A DNA stretch of 13,042 bases from an uncultured Moraxella sp. Lineage in GTDB: Bacteria; Pseudomonadota; Gammaproteobacteria; Pseudomonadales; Moraxellaceae. The stretch spans positions 1 through 13,042 of the forward strand of contig CALAPG010000272.1 of NCBI GenBank assembly GCA_937889485.1. Reading direction: 5' to 3'. This document shows positions 6,552-13,042 of this stretch, in pieces. The position numbers and the translations under genes were made by a program. The notes under the pieces are model-generated. The model was not told where the DNA came from and ran no database searches. It saw only the letters and a program-made list of their open reading frames with translations. The stretch's first letter is position 1, and each line of letters starts with the position of its first letter.

Positions 6552-7655
6552 TTAAATTCCAAATACATACGCTTGCCACTCGCGGCGAAGGGGGTAATTT
6601 TTACGAAGATTGTCAAAGTCTTTGCCTTCAATATCACCATGGGCGTTTGCTACGCTACGTAGGCGCTTGTCATCGGCGCGAATGTCATACATGGCAGGGA
6701 TTTTATTGAGGAGTTGGTGGCGTTCATGATCCTTTAACGGATTATGCAGCTCACGAAACAGCGGTATCTCCGCGGGTAAAAACCCATGAAAATCCATGGT
6801 CGGGGCGATTTTTAAAAACTGACATAACGCGTTGTACACAAACTGGGTGCCGCGCAGTTTACCTTCTAAGGTATAACCCGCCACATGCGGGGTCACAATA
6901 CTTGCCACCGCGAGCAAATCTTTATCAATCTGTGGTTCATGCTCAAACACATCAAGCACCGTAATATTGGGGCTGTTAATAATATCCGCTTGCGCTAGCA
7001 CTTCGCCACGCGAGGTATTAATAATAATAGCGGTATCTGAGACTTGTTGCCAACGCGCTGGGGTCATCAAATAGTCATGATGCGTGGGATAAGAACTGTG
7101 CTGCGGACACGTGAGTGGCACATGAAAACTGATCACATCGCTTTGTGTGAGTACGGTTTCAAGACTTGAATTATTGACCACGGACGGCGGTTTTAGTGGG
7201 TCATAGCCCAGCACATTCCAGCCATAAGAAATGGCATACTGCGCCAAGGTATTACCAATATTACCCACACCAATAATACCAAGATTAATGGGTTTAAATA
7301 AATAATCTGGTCGCAAATCTGCAATGGCAGCCACTACATACTGTGCCACCGAGTGCTTACTACAGCCAGCGGCATTGGCAAAAACAATACCGCGCTTGGC
7401 TAGATAATCCACATCCACATGGTCAATACCAATGGTTGCAGAGCCGACAAATTTAACGCTATGGTTGTCTGCCAATAGCGCAGCATTGACGGGCGTAACA
7501 GAACGCACTAGCAATACATCGGGTTGATGTTCTGCCAGTACAGTCGCATTAATATCACGCCCTGTCATCGCGATTAACTCGATGGGTTGTCCTAATGTTT
7601 CTTCATTAAAAAAATCGCTTAAATGGGCAATGTTGCCATCAGCAATAATTTTCAT
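6552..7655 (-). CDS. pdxB: Erythronate-4-phosphate dehydrogenase PdxB
   Basis: PdxB oxidises 4-phosphoerythronate in the DXP-dependent pyridoxal phosphate pathway, using tightly bound NAD. The 367 residues begin MKIIADGNI. The substrate domain holds RSVTPVN and KFVGSATIGIDHVD (68-81), then AAGCSKHSVAQYV. The Rossmann motif is IGVGNIGNT (128-136). NTSRGEV carries the catalytic arginine near 216, VFEHEP the glutamate near 240, and TPHVAGYTLEGKLRGT the histidine at 257. The C-terminal ~85 residues fit the PdxB dimerisation domain, which separates it from generic 2-hydroxyacid dehydrogenases. The start at 7655 is preferred because AAGGGA lies six bases upstream; an in-frame ATG at 7673 lacks such a site. 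It heads the pdxB-epmA-ydcZ unit. Confidence 0.95.
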   Translation of the reverse strand: MKIIADGNIAHLSDFFNEETLGQPIELIAMTGRDINATVLAEHQPDVLLVRSVTPVNAALLADNHSVKFVGSATIGIDHVDVDYLAKRGIVFANAAGCSKHSVAQYVVAAIADLRPDYLFKPINLGIIGVGNIGNTLAQYAISYGWNVLGYDPLKPPSVVNNSSLETVLTQSDVISFHVPLTCPQHSSYPTHHDYLMTPARWQQVSDTAIIINTSRGEVLAQADIINSPNITVLDVFEHEPQIDKDLLAVASIVTPHVAGYTLEGKLRGTQFVYNALCQFLKIAPTMDFHGFLPAEIPLFRELHNPLKDHERHQLLNKIPAMYDIRADDKRLRSVANAHGDIEGKDFDNLRKNYPLRREWQAYVFGI

Positions 7656-7699
7656 AGTGATTCCCTTTATCATTTTTTTGGTGTTATTAATCTACCTGA

Positions 7700-7748
7700 C
7701 CCTGCATTAGCATAACAAATTTTTATGACCTTTTGATGCAAGGCAGGG
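7700..7748. repeat. Inverted repeat flanking the candidate pdxB promoter
   Basis: CCCTGC at 7700-7705 and GCAGGG at 7743-7748 are perfect inverted copies, with a second nested pair GCAT/ATGC at 7704-7707 and 7736-7739. The right arm runs into a T-tract on the + strand (7749-7754), followed by an A-tract in the arrangement T6-CGC-A6. On the - strand the repeat lies in and around the predicted promoter and early leader of pdxB. It could be a regulator site or an mRNA structure. A + strand terminator would have no gene to serve. Confidence 0.3.
7709..7717 (-). promoter_or_regulatory. Candidate extended -10 promoter for pdxB
   Basis: On the - strand, 7717 to 7709 reads TGTTATGCT, an extended -10 (TGn followed by TATGCT), about 54 bases before the pdxB ATG. 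A TTGCAT lies upstream, but with a 21-base spacer it is too far for a standard -35, so recognition would depend on the TGn element. No other strong promoter was seen in the 7656-7924 gap. The call is weak. Confidence 0.3.
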
Positions 7749-7838
7749 TTTTTTCGCAAAAAATCGCACGGAGGCGGGGTATTAGCGATTATTTTTGGTG
7801 CACTCAGCTTCAGTGAGTGTATCCACCTTTTGAAAACC

Positions 7839-7874
7839 GCCTCAACGCCACCCTAAAGCCTCAACTCCACCCTA
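7839..7874. repeat. Two tandem 17-mers, period 19, in the gap between pdxB and the 701-residue gene
   Basis: GCCTCAACGCCACCCTA (7839-7855) and GCCTCAACTCCACCCTA (7858-7874) differ at one base. The second copy also pairs with GAGGCTT at 7878-7884 (AAGCCTC at 7856-7862), giving a 7-bp stem with a 15-base loop. On the - strand this lies just downstream of the 701-residue gene and may act as a weak, U-poor terminator or 3' structure. A further perfect hairpin, CACTCA/TGAGTG, is at 7801-7819. Function unknown. Confidence 0.55.
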
Positions 7875-7924
7875 GACGAGGCTTGAATTTTGACTGAGGC
7901 AGAGACTAGATTTTTTCTTGCCCG

Positions 7925-10030
7925 TTATTGGGAAGTTTTGACAAACAAAGTCACAAAAACCAATAACAATAAAATAAAAGCACCCACCCACAGTAATTTT
8001 TTTTCTTTTATCCTATCTTGGGTAGAAAGCTGGGATTGCAACCGTGCTTTTTCCGATAATAGCTGCGCTTTGAGCGCCGTCATATCGGGTTTGATGCCTG
8101 CTGCCATCAATGCCACAGGGGCAGCTGTTAAGCTATCGCTCGGTGGCGACAGGGGCGTAAGGTTGGCGTTTTGCCTCAGCTTATCGTGGTCATCCTTATG
8201 GTCAATACGCTCAGGCACGGGCGCATAAACAGGCACGGTATCAGCAAGTACGGGCAATAGTGTTAACTCAAATTTAGTCGCTGCTTGCGGTACATGGCGC
8301 TGTTTTGGCGGTAATGCCCACAAGTCTAGCACATTCACAAAATGGTCTTGCCAAATTTTTTCTATAGATAACGCATCAGGGATTGGCGCACTGCCCAAAC
8401 AGGCTTGGTAAAGAAACTGCACCCAGTGGTTAATTTCATCTAAGCGCAAAGCGGGCGAGGCGACGGTGGCTAGGGACTGATTATTCACGATTGGGTAAAG
8501 TATCAGCGACGGCAAATTTTCTGAGTGGTTTTGGGCAGTTTGGTAAGGCAAGATAAGCTGAAGCTGCAACGACGCAGCCTCATACACACGCACTTCAAGC
8601 ACCAAGCCTTGTGTACGTCCAATGGGTAAATTAACCCAGCTATCATAACAAGCCAGACTATACGGCACCGCTCTGGGATTTTGCTGCAGTGATTGGTATA
8701 ATTGGGTTAATGCAGTATCAGTTGCTACCCCGTCAAAATACTGGACATACGCCATATTCATGGGTAGCGTTGCTGTCACAACTGCCGACTTTTGCGCCTG
8801 AGCCACCATTGCTTGTTTATCTAATATTACTTGCGTGTCTATTGCAGGGAGCGCGTCTAACAGTCCAAGTGGGGCTTCGTACCGACACGGCAACACAGGC
8901 TGCCCACTTGCCAACTGGATAATTTGGCGAGCAAGCAGCACGCCTGCATCTTGCAGCGCCTGCTGCCAATATTTGGCAGTCGCCGCCACTGTGGGCAACG
9001 TGGGCGCAACAGGCAAATAAGGATATACCCGTATTTGCCCCGCTGATTGCTGTTGTAATATATTGGCAAAATCAACCGCCTTGGCTGGAAAATTGGGCGC
9101 CAAAGCAAATAACCGATTGGTAATAACCAACATTGGGGTATGATAGCCATCTTTTTGCAATAGCACAAAATGCTGCTCAATACAGTCTGTAAAACCTGTG
9201 CCTAGACTTTGCTGCATCTGCGCGGCATTCACCCATTTGACGGCTGTGTTAGCTTGGCGGCTGCTGGCAATACCTATATAAAATCCCAATAAGTAACAGA
9301 CCCGTTGTTTGGCTTTATCATTGACAAAACCCACATAATCTTGCCGATTTAATAACAAATCTTGCTGAATACGCAACAACGCTGCATCTATCGCCGCCAA
9401 ACTTTCTAAACTATAATCAAATACAATCCCTGCCAAATAGGGATAAAACGCAAATGTATGATCAAGCAAACGCCCTGTCTTTAGCTTGGCAAGATACTGC
9501 TGGCACACCGCATTGGCATCTTGCAACAAATTAACTTCGGCGCGTGCAAATACCGTGTGTACTGTAGTTGCCACGGACGCTGGCAAATCACCTTCCCCCT
9601 TTAATAAACTCGGTATTAGTGTCAAGGGCTGATAATCGGTGTGTTTGCCAATCCTTGCGGTCAGCGAGTACCCAAAACTGGCAGGCTGCTGAGTGCTTAG
9701 GGCATCGCTTGTGGGTAACGGTTGGCGCTGCCACTCGGCAAAATCTAGCCACTCAACCGCCTCGCCTGTGACAATTGCCACATAATTGGCAATATATGCT
9801 GCCACTGCCACCACTAACGCTGCACCACCCGCCACGTTGAGCAGCTTATCTAGTGTGTACTGGCGTTTTGCCAATGCGTCAAAAAAATCCCCCAACCGCA
9901 CGATACTGTGGGGCGAGTCATCAAAATCAATTTTTTGTAAATTTGACCAAAACAATACCTCAAACGGTGGCGGCGTTTTAGCACGCAAATGCGAGAGTAA
10001 GGTATGGATTTGCTGGGCGGTGCTGGACAC
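7925..10030 (-). CDS. Large membrane-anchored protein of unknown function
   Basis: I do not recognise this 701-residue protein. It has a hydrophobic segment at about 63-88 (AGGAALVVAVAAYIANYVAI) and a second at the extreme C-terminus, about 678-697 (LLWVGAFILLLLVFVTLFVK), with no signal peptide. The large middle part (90-580) is soluble-looking, glutamine- and alanine-rich, with several QQ runs. A proline-rich stretch lies around 585-645, and a short charged helix (LKAQLLSEKARLQSQLSTQD) precedes the last membrane segment. Two anchors place the middle domain either in the periplasm or, with one hairpin-like insertion, in the cytoplasm; topology is unclear. The start is GTG at 10030, supported by AAGGAAG about six bases upstream. 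It is a single-gene unit between the terminator at 10141-10173 and the repeat-containing gap before pdxB. Nothing in its neighbours fixes a function. Confidence 0.8.
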   Translation of the reverse strand: MSSTAQQIHTLLSHLRAKTPPPFEVLFWSNLQKIDFDDSPHSIVRLGDFFDALAKRQYTLDKLLNVAGGAALVVAVAAYIANYVAIVTGEAVEWLDFAEWQRQPLPTSDALSTQQPASFGYSLTARIGKHTDYQPLTLIPSLLKGEGDLPASVATTVHTVFARAEVNLLQDANAVCQQYLAKLKTGRLLDHTFAFYPYLAGIVFDYSLESLAAIDAALLRIQQDLLLNRQDYVGFVNDKAKQRVCYLLGFYIGIASSRQANTAVKWVNAAQMQQSLGTGFTDCIEQHFVLLQKDGYHTPMLVITNRLFALAPNFPAKAVDFANILQQQSAGQIRVYPYLPVAPTLPTVAATAKYWQQALQDAGVLLARQIIQLASGQPVLPCRYEAPLGLLDALPAIDTQVILDKQAMVAQAQKSAVVTATLPMNMAYVQYFDGVATDTALTQLYQSLQQNPRAVPYSLACYDSWVNLPIGRTQGLVLEVRVYEAASLQLQLILPYQTAQNHSENLPSLILYPIVNNQSLATVASPALRLDEINHWVQFLYQACLGSAPIPDALSIEKIWQDHFVNVLDLWALPPKQRHVPQAATKFELTLLPVLADTVPVYAPVPERIDHKDDHDKLRQNANLTPLSPPSDSLTAAPVALMAAGIKPDMTALKAQLLSEKARLQSQLSTQDRIKEKKLLWVGAFILLLLVFVTLFVKTSQ

Positions 10031-10074
10031 AGTGGCTTCCTTTGATTGGGAAAAATGGGCAAGACCAGTAAGTT

Positions 10075-10103
10075 ATTGTGAGTGAAAAGCACCAATTTGG
10101 CAA
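10075..10103 (-). promoter_or_regulatory. Candidate promoter of the 701-residue gene
   Basis: On the - strand TTGCCA (10103-10098) and CACAAT (10080-10075) are separated by 17 bases, about 45 bases before the GTG at 10030. The -35 is good and the -10 matches consensus at four of six positions. It lies just after the upstream terminator, where a promoter is needed. Confidence 0.33.
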
Positions 10104-10140
10104 GCTACTACCGCCTTCGCTTGCCTGTATGCTACTTGAT

Positions 10141-10173
10141 AAAAAACCCATCTTGGTATTGCCAACATGGGTT
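10141..10173 (-). terminator. Rho-independent terminator of the 3-hydroxyacyl-CoA dehydrogenase gene
   Basis: On the - strand AACCCAT (10173-10167) pairs with ATGGGTT (10151-10145), and after one mismatch TTGG pairs with CCAA around a 5-base loop. A run of T follows (complement of A at 10141-10144, continuous with the stem's TT). It lies 35 bases past the stop at 10208, the expected place. Confidence 0.82.
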
Positions 10174-10207
10174 ATTTGCCAACTATCATATAACAGTGAT
10201 GCCCCGT

Positions 10208-11110
10208 TTATTGGTCGTTATTACTCAAAAAATTGGGGTTTTTGTAGGCAGGATTGGGGTATTCATAAAACCCTTGGCCCGATTGCATACCCATTTTACC
10301 TTGCTCAATAAAATCTTTGGTTAAGCGTTGGCAAATTGCCGCGGCTACCGCCGATCCTGCTTGGGCGCTGGCTTGGTTGATATTGAGTACCGTATTGATA
10401 CCTACAATATCCACGATCCCAAACGGCCCCATGGGCGCACCTGTGGCAAGCATCCACGTCTTATCAATGGTATGCGGATCGGCGATGTCATTGGCATACA
10501 GACGTAGCCCTGAGGTCAAAAACGGTACTAACAGCGAGTTGAGGATATAGCCAGACTGCTCTTTATGTACAGGCAGCGCAATCATACCAATATCTTTGGC
10601 AAACTGCACAACCGTCTCAAACACCGTAGGGGCGGTGTGCGCTGATCCCATGATTTCTGCGGTGTTGTGCGCCCAAATTTGGTTGGCAAAATGCAGTGCC
10701 AAAAACTGTGCAGGGCGACCTGTAGCCGCCATCATTTGGCTAGGCACGAGGGTTGAGCTGTTGCTAGCGATGATAAGATTTGGCGGCGCCACGGTGTCAA
10801 GACTTTGATAAAACGCGTTTTTTATCGCCAGCACTTCTGGCAATGCCTCAATCAACAAATCTGCTTGGGCCACGGCGGGTGCCAATGCAGTCTCATATAC
10901 GATGGCATCTGCCAATGTCTGTACGTGGTCTAATGACTTATCAAAAAATTTGGCATATACAGGCACCAATTTGTTGATTTTATCTTTAACCAAAGCAGGT
11001 TCACGGTCAAAAACTGTGACTTTAAAGCCAAAAAATGCGGTCTGCATGGCAATTTGAGAGCCCAATACGCCGCCGCCTGCTAGCGTGACCTGTTTAATTG
11101 TTGCGGTCAT
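10208..11110 (-). CDS. 3-hydroxyacyl-CoA dehydrogenase family protein
   Basis: The 300-residue cytoplasmic protein has an N-terminal Rossmann fold (TLAGGGVLGSQIAMQ, 9-23) and acidic D35 for NAD(H). SNSSTLVPS lies near 116-124. The catalytic pair fits H140 (LALHFANQIW) and E152 (NTAEIMG), with N191 in SGYILNSLLVPF. A C-terminal helical domain has GAPMGPFGIVDIVG, and GQGFYEYP is near the end. This matches short-chain 3-hydroxyacyl/3-hydroxybutyryl-CoA dehydrogenases. The HFANxIWxxNTAEIM block replaces the usual HFFNP-type block, so it belongs to a variant subgroup whose substrate may differ. The start at 11110 is chosen because GGAGA lies six bases upstream; upstream ATGs at 11116 and 11140 are poorly placed. 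No thiolase, crotonase or CoA-transferase gene is adjacent, so the pathway cannot be named. Confidence 0.88.
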   Translation of the reverse strand: MTATIKQVTLAGGGVLGSQIAMQTAFFGFKVTVFDREPALVKDKINKLVPVYAKFFDKSLDHVQTLADAIVYETALAPAVAQADLLIEALPEVLAIKNAFYQSLDTVAPPNLIIASNSSTLVPSQMMAATGRPAQFLALHFANQIWAHNTAEIMGSAHTAPTVFETVVQFAKDIGMIALPVHKEQSGYILNSLLVPFLTSGLRLYANDIADPHTIDKTWMLATGAPMGPFGIVDIVGINTVLNINQASAQAGSAVAAAICQRLTKDFIEQGKMGMQSGQGFYEYPNPAYKNPNFLSNNDQ

Positions 11111-11237
11111 TGTCATTCTCCATGGTGATGATAAAAACAAACAGTTTGCTCAATATCGGGGTTAGTGTATCGCTGTTTTTCGGTTTTACCTAGATTTTTG
11201 TTTGCACTATACGCCTATCATTATTTCCAATCTTTGC

Positions 11238-11285
11238 CCTTGACTTCCTCCCCTCCCTATCGTTCGGGGATTGCTTCTACAAGAC
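11238..11285. mobile_element. Possible solo end of an IS200/IS605-family element
   Basis: The block CTTGACTTCCTCCCC at 11239-11253, followed by a short loop and CGGGGATTGCTTCTAC, resembles the right end / omega-RNA 3' region commonly found after tnpB in IS200/IS605 elements. A reduced hairpin TCCCC (11249-11253) / GGGGA (11266-11270) remains, and no transposase or tnpB frame is present on either strand. It sits between the dehydrogenase promoter region and the ahpF terminator. It may be a remnant or a chance match; identification is from memory of such ends only. Confidence 0.38.
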
Positions 11286-11289
11286 GATT

Positions 11290-11321
11290 AAAAAAGCCAA
11301 ACAGACTTGTTTGGCTTTTTT
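11290..11321. terminator. Strong bidirectional Rho-independent terminator downstream of ahpF
   Basis: AAAAAAGCCAAACA (11290-11303) and TGTTTGGCTTTTTT (11308-11321) form a perfect 14-bp stem around the loop GACT. Either strand ends in a U run, so it can stop transcripts from both sides. It starts 32 bases past the ahpF stop on the - strand, so ahpF is the main gene it serves, and it insulates the dehydrogenase gene downstream. Confidence 0.92.
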
Positions 11322-11352
11322 GCACTCACTGATGCGCAGTTGCCCTAGGCGC

Positions 11353-12921
11353 TTATTGCAGCATTAGGTACTCAAACGCGCTCAATGCCGCTTTACTTCC
11401 CTCGCCCATGGCGATGTTGATTTGTTTAAAGGGTACCGTAGTCACGTCCCCACAGGCAAATATGCCTTGGCGAGAGGTTTGGCATTTTTCGTCAATCTCG
11501 ATTTCGCCAAACTTTGTGACATTGACCAACGCTTTGACCACCTCAGAATTTGGCACTAGACCAATTTGTACAAACACTGCCGATAACGGTAATTCTTTGT
11601 TGTCACCCGTGGCGCGCTCTTGGTATACCATAGCGCTCACTTTGCCATTGGTGGCTTTGATTTCTTGGCTTGCCACACCTGTCAATATATCAATATTGGC
11701 ACGCTCTTTGGCTTTGGTGACAAGCACTTGGTCAGCTTTGAGTTGGTCGGCAAATTCTAGTACGGTAACGTGTTTGACAATTCCTGCCAGGTCAAGCGCC
11801 GCCTCAATACCTGAGTTACCACCGCCCACCACTGCCACGTCTTTGCCTTTAAAGAAAGGACCATCACAGTGAGGACAATAAGCGACGCCACTGCCGATAT
11901 TTTCTTCTTCGCCTTTGATTCCTAGTTTGCGCCATTTTGCCCCCGTGGCGACCACGATGCTGCGGGTACTAAAGCTTTCACCTGTATTGAGGGTAATTTG
12001 GTAGCTAAGTTTGCTATCGCCTTGGGCAGGTTGCTCGACAATATCTTTGACACTGACCATTTCTTTGACAGTGATGTCATAGGCTTGGATATGTTTGGCA
12101 AAATTTGCCGCCAATTCATTGCCGTTGGTCAACGGGATAGAAATCAAGTTTTCAATGTCTTGGGTATCTTTGACTTGCCCACCAATACGGTCTGTAACCA
12201 TGGTAACTTTTAAGCCTTTACGCGCCACATAAATCGCGGCAGCCACCCCAGCCGGCCCACCACCAATGACAGTGACATCTTGCTGCTCAAGCTGACTGCT
12301 TGCGGCACCTGTCATAATCTCTGGGTATTGCTGCTGTAGTTTTTCAAGGAGTTTGGCAGTGTCAATTTTACCATTGGCAAAAGGCTTGCCGTTTAAAAAC
12401 ACGGCAGGCACCCCTTGGATATTGCGCGCATTGATAAGGTCTTGAAACACCCCGCCATCAATCATTTCATGGCTAATATTGTCATTTAGTAAGGCAAATT
12501 GGTTAAGCGCTTGCACCACCTCGGGACAGTTGTGGCAAGACAGTGATACAAACGTTTCAAATTTTAGGGGCTGCTGGATATGTTTTATCATTGCTTGGAT
12601 ACTGCTATCAAGCTTAATCTCACTACCACCTGCCTGTAAAATCGCCAAAATCAATGAGGTAAACTCATGTCCACCAGGAATACCACTAAACACGATACCA
12701 GTATCTTGCCCCTGTGTTACAATTTTAAAACTCATTGGGCTAAGGCTTGCATCAACCGTTTGCGCTAGTACAATTTTATCGCTCGTACCTGCAATTTTGG
12801 TCAAAAAATCCAGCAACTCAGCGCGCTGTTCATGCTCACCTGCGCCTAGCACAAAAGTAATGGGTCGAGTCATGCGTTCACTATAGCTTTTTACTGCGTC
12901 TAATAAATTTTGATCTAACAT
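11353..12921 (-). CDS. ahpF: Alkyl hydroperoxide reductase subunit F (AhpF)
   Basis: AhpF is the cytoplasmic FAD/NADH disulfide reductase that recycles the peroxiredoxin AhpC. The 522 residues compare with 521 in E. coli. The N-terminal double thioredoxin-like domain carries the redox pair C129-H-N-C132. A linker at about 200-213 leads to the FAD domain (VTVIGGGPAGVAAAIYVARKG, 216-236). The thioredoxin-reductase-like pair is C349-P-H-C352 (in VAYCPHCDGPFFKGKDVAV), followed by the NADH fold GGGNSGIEAALD (366-377) and the FAD-binding GIFACGDVTTVPFKQI (486-501). All key cysteines are present. AAGGA six bases upstream of the ATG at 12921 fixes the start. The partner ahpC is not in the window and, if adjacent, would lie beyond 13042. 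The leader and terminator suggest independent transcription from its own promoter. Confidence 0.97.
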   Translation of the reverse strand: MLDQNLLDAVKSYSERMTRPITFVLGAGEHEQRAELLDFLTKIAGTSDKIVLAQTVDASLSPMSFKIVTQGQDTGIVFSGIPGGHEFTSLILAILQAGGSEIKLDSSIQAMIKHIQQPLKFETFVSLSCHNCPEVVQALNQFALLNDNISHEMIDGGVFQDLINARNIQGVPAVFLNGKPFANGKIDTAKLLEKLQQQYPEIMTGAASSQLEQQDVTVIGGGPAGVAAAIYVARKGLKVTMVTDRIGGQVKDTQDIENLISIPLTNGNELAANFAKHIQAYDITVKEMVSVKDIVEQPAQGDSKLSYQITLNTGESFSTRSIVVATGAKWRKLGIKGEEENIGSGVAYCPHCDGPFFKGKDVAVVGGGNSGIEAALDLAGIVKHVTVLEFADQLKADQVLVTKAKERANIDILTGVASQEIKATNGKVSAMVYQERATGDNKELPLSAVFVQIGLVPNSEVVKALVNVTKFGEIEIDEKCQTSRQGIFACGDVTTVPFKQINIAMGEGSKAALSAFEYLMLQ

Positions 12922-12932
12922 GGTGTTTCCTT

Positions 12933-12974
12933 ATTGTTGAGATGCCATTGTTGGAATGTGACTGTTGGGATGTT
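12933..12974. repeat. Three tandem 14-bp units in the ahpF 5' leader
   Basis: Units at 12933-12946, 12947-12960 and 12961-12974 share the core A(T/C)TGTTGNNATG. Neighbouring copies match at 10 and 11 of 14 positions. They lie between the candidate promoter and the ahpF ribosome site, so they would be transcribed into the leader. They could be regulator half-sites in phase or merely slippage products. Confidence 0.5.
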
Positions 12975-12992
12975 TTATCTTTATATAGAACT

Positions 12993-13021
12993 ATTATTGT
13001 GCTTTTTTGGCAGCTTGACAA
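12993..13021 (-). promoter_or_regulatory. Candidate sigma-70 promoter of ahpF
   Basis: On the - strand TTGTCA (13021-13016) and AATAAT (12998-12993) are 17 bases apart, about 72 bases before the ahpF ATG. An alternative A/T-rich -10 (TATATA, about 12982-12987) is nearby without an obvious -35. Confidence 0.45.
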
Positions 13022-13027
13022 TGTGAG

Positions 13028-13042
13028 ATAGTCAATCATTAT
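13028..13042. promoter_or_regulatory. OxyR-like half-site at the window edge
   Basis: ATAG-N7-TTAT on the + strand (ATAA-N7-CTAT on the - strand) matches the OxyR half-operator ATAG-N7-CTAT with one mismatch. It ends seven bases upstream of the candidate -35 of ahpF, a position suited to activation by oxidised OxyR. The inward partner half-site is not convincing, and the outward side is cut by the window end. Confidence 0.35.

Noticed and set aside
7656..7673. Six extra N-terminal residues of PdxB from the ATG at 7673
   Set aside because: It has no ribosome site, whereas AAGGGA precedes the ATG at 7655 and MKIIADGNI is the conserved beginning.
7801..7819. CACTCA/TGAGTG hairpin as an intrinsic terminator of the 701-residue gene
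   Set aside because: On the - strand it is followed by CACCAAAAA, not a U tract, and the stem is only 6 bp, so it was kept only as part of the repeat-rich gap.
7890..8228. 112-residue + strand frame near the end of the 701-residue gene
   Set aside because: It is antisense to a longer frame with a good start site, and its sequence resembles no protein domain.
11408..11872. 154-residue open frame on the + strand opposite ahpF
   Set aside because: It lies wholly within the well-supported ahpF gene, has low-complexity serine/threonine/alanine content typical of an antisense shadow, and has no ribosome site.

Overview
The window looks like chromosomal DNA of a gammaproteobacterium, most likely of the Moraxellaceae (Moraxella/Faucicola or Psychrobacter type). 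This rests on the moderate, AT-leaning base composition and on the gene set: EpmA, PdxB, a 522-residue AhpF, YaiI and a YdcZ-like transporter. It is family resemblance recalled by eye, not a search. No rRNA, tRNA, CRISPR array or complete mobile element was seen.

Positions 1-3833 (+ strand). The first three genes form a probable sulfur-stress operon: an ArsR-family repressor whose cysteines match the BigR/SqrR persulfide sensors, a SulP anion permease with a STAS domain, and a small DUF442 rhodanese-like protein. A UPF0178/YaiI protein follows one base after the DUF442 stop. A SUKH (SMI1/KNR4-like) protein of unknown role closes the block.

Positions 3857-5558 (- strand) hold a decayed type II restriction-modification locus. 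The methyltransferase is a close relative of M.HaeIII (target GGCC). It is broken by a single in-frame TAA that replaces the catalytic glutamate of the ENV motif. The upstream gene, presumably the endonuclease, survives only as a C-terminal stretch. Its truncated end is joined to the 3' end of a YdcZ-type transporter gene, which therefore carries a foreign out-of-frame tail.

Positions 5028-7655 (- strand) form a tight unit: pdxB (vitamin B6 synthesis), epmA (EF-P lysylation) and the ydcZ-like gene. A 269-base non-coding stretch with repeats and a candidate promoter lies upstream of pdxB. Next, at 7925-10030, is a 701-residue membrane-anchored protein of unknown function.

Positions 10141-13042 (- strand) carry a stand-alone 3-hydroxyacyl-CoA dehydrogenase family gene with a clear terminator, a possible solo IS200/IS605-type end, a strong bidirectional terminator, and ahpF. 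The ahpF leader has a candidate promoter, three 14-bp tandem repeats and an OxyR-like half-site at the window edge. The genes are mostly housekeeping and stress functions. The most unusual parts are the restriction-modification graveyard and the persulfide-sensor/SulP/DUF442 cassette.
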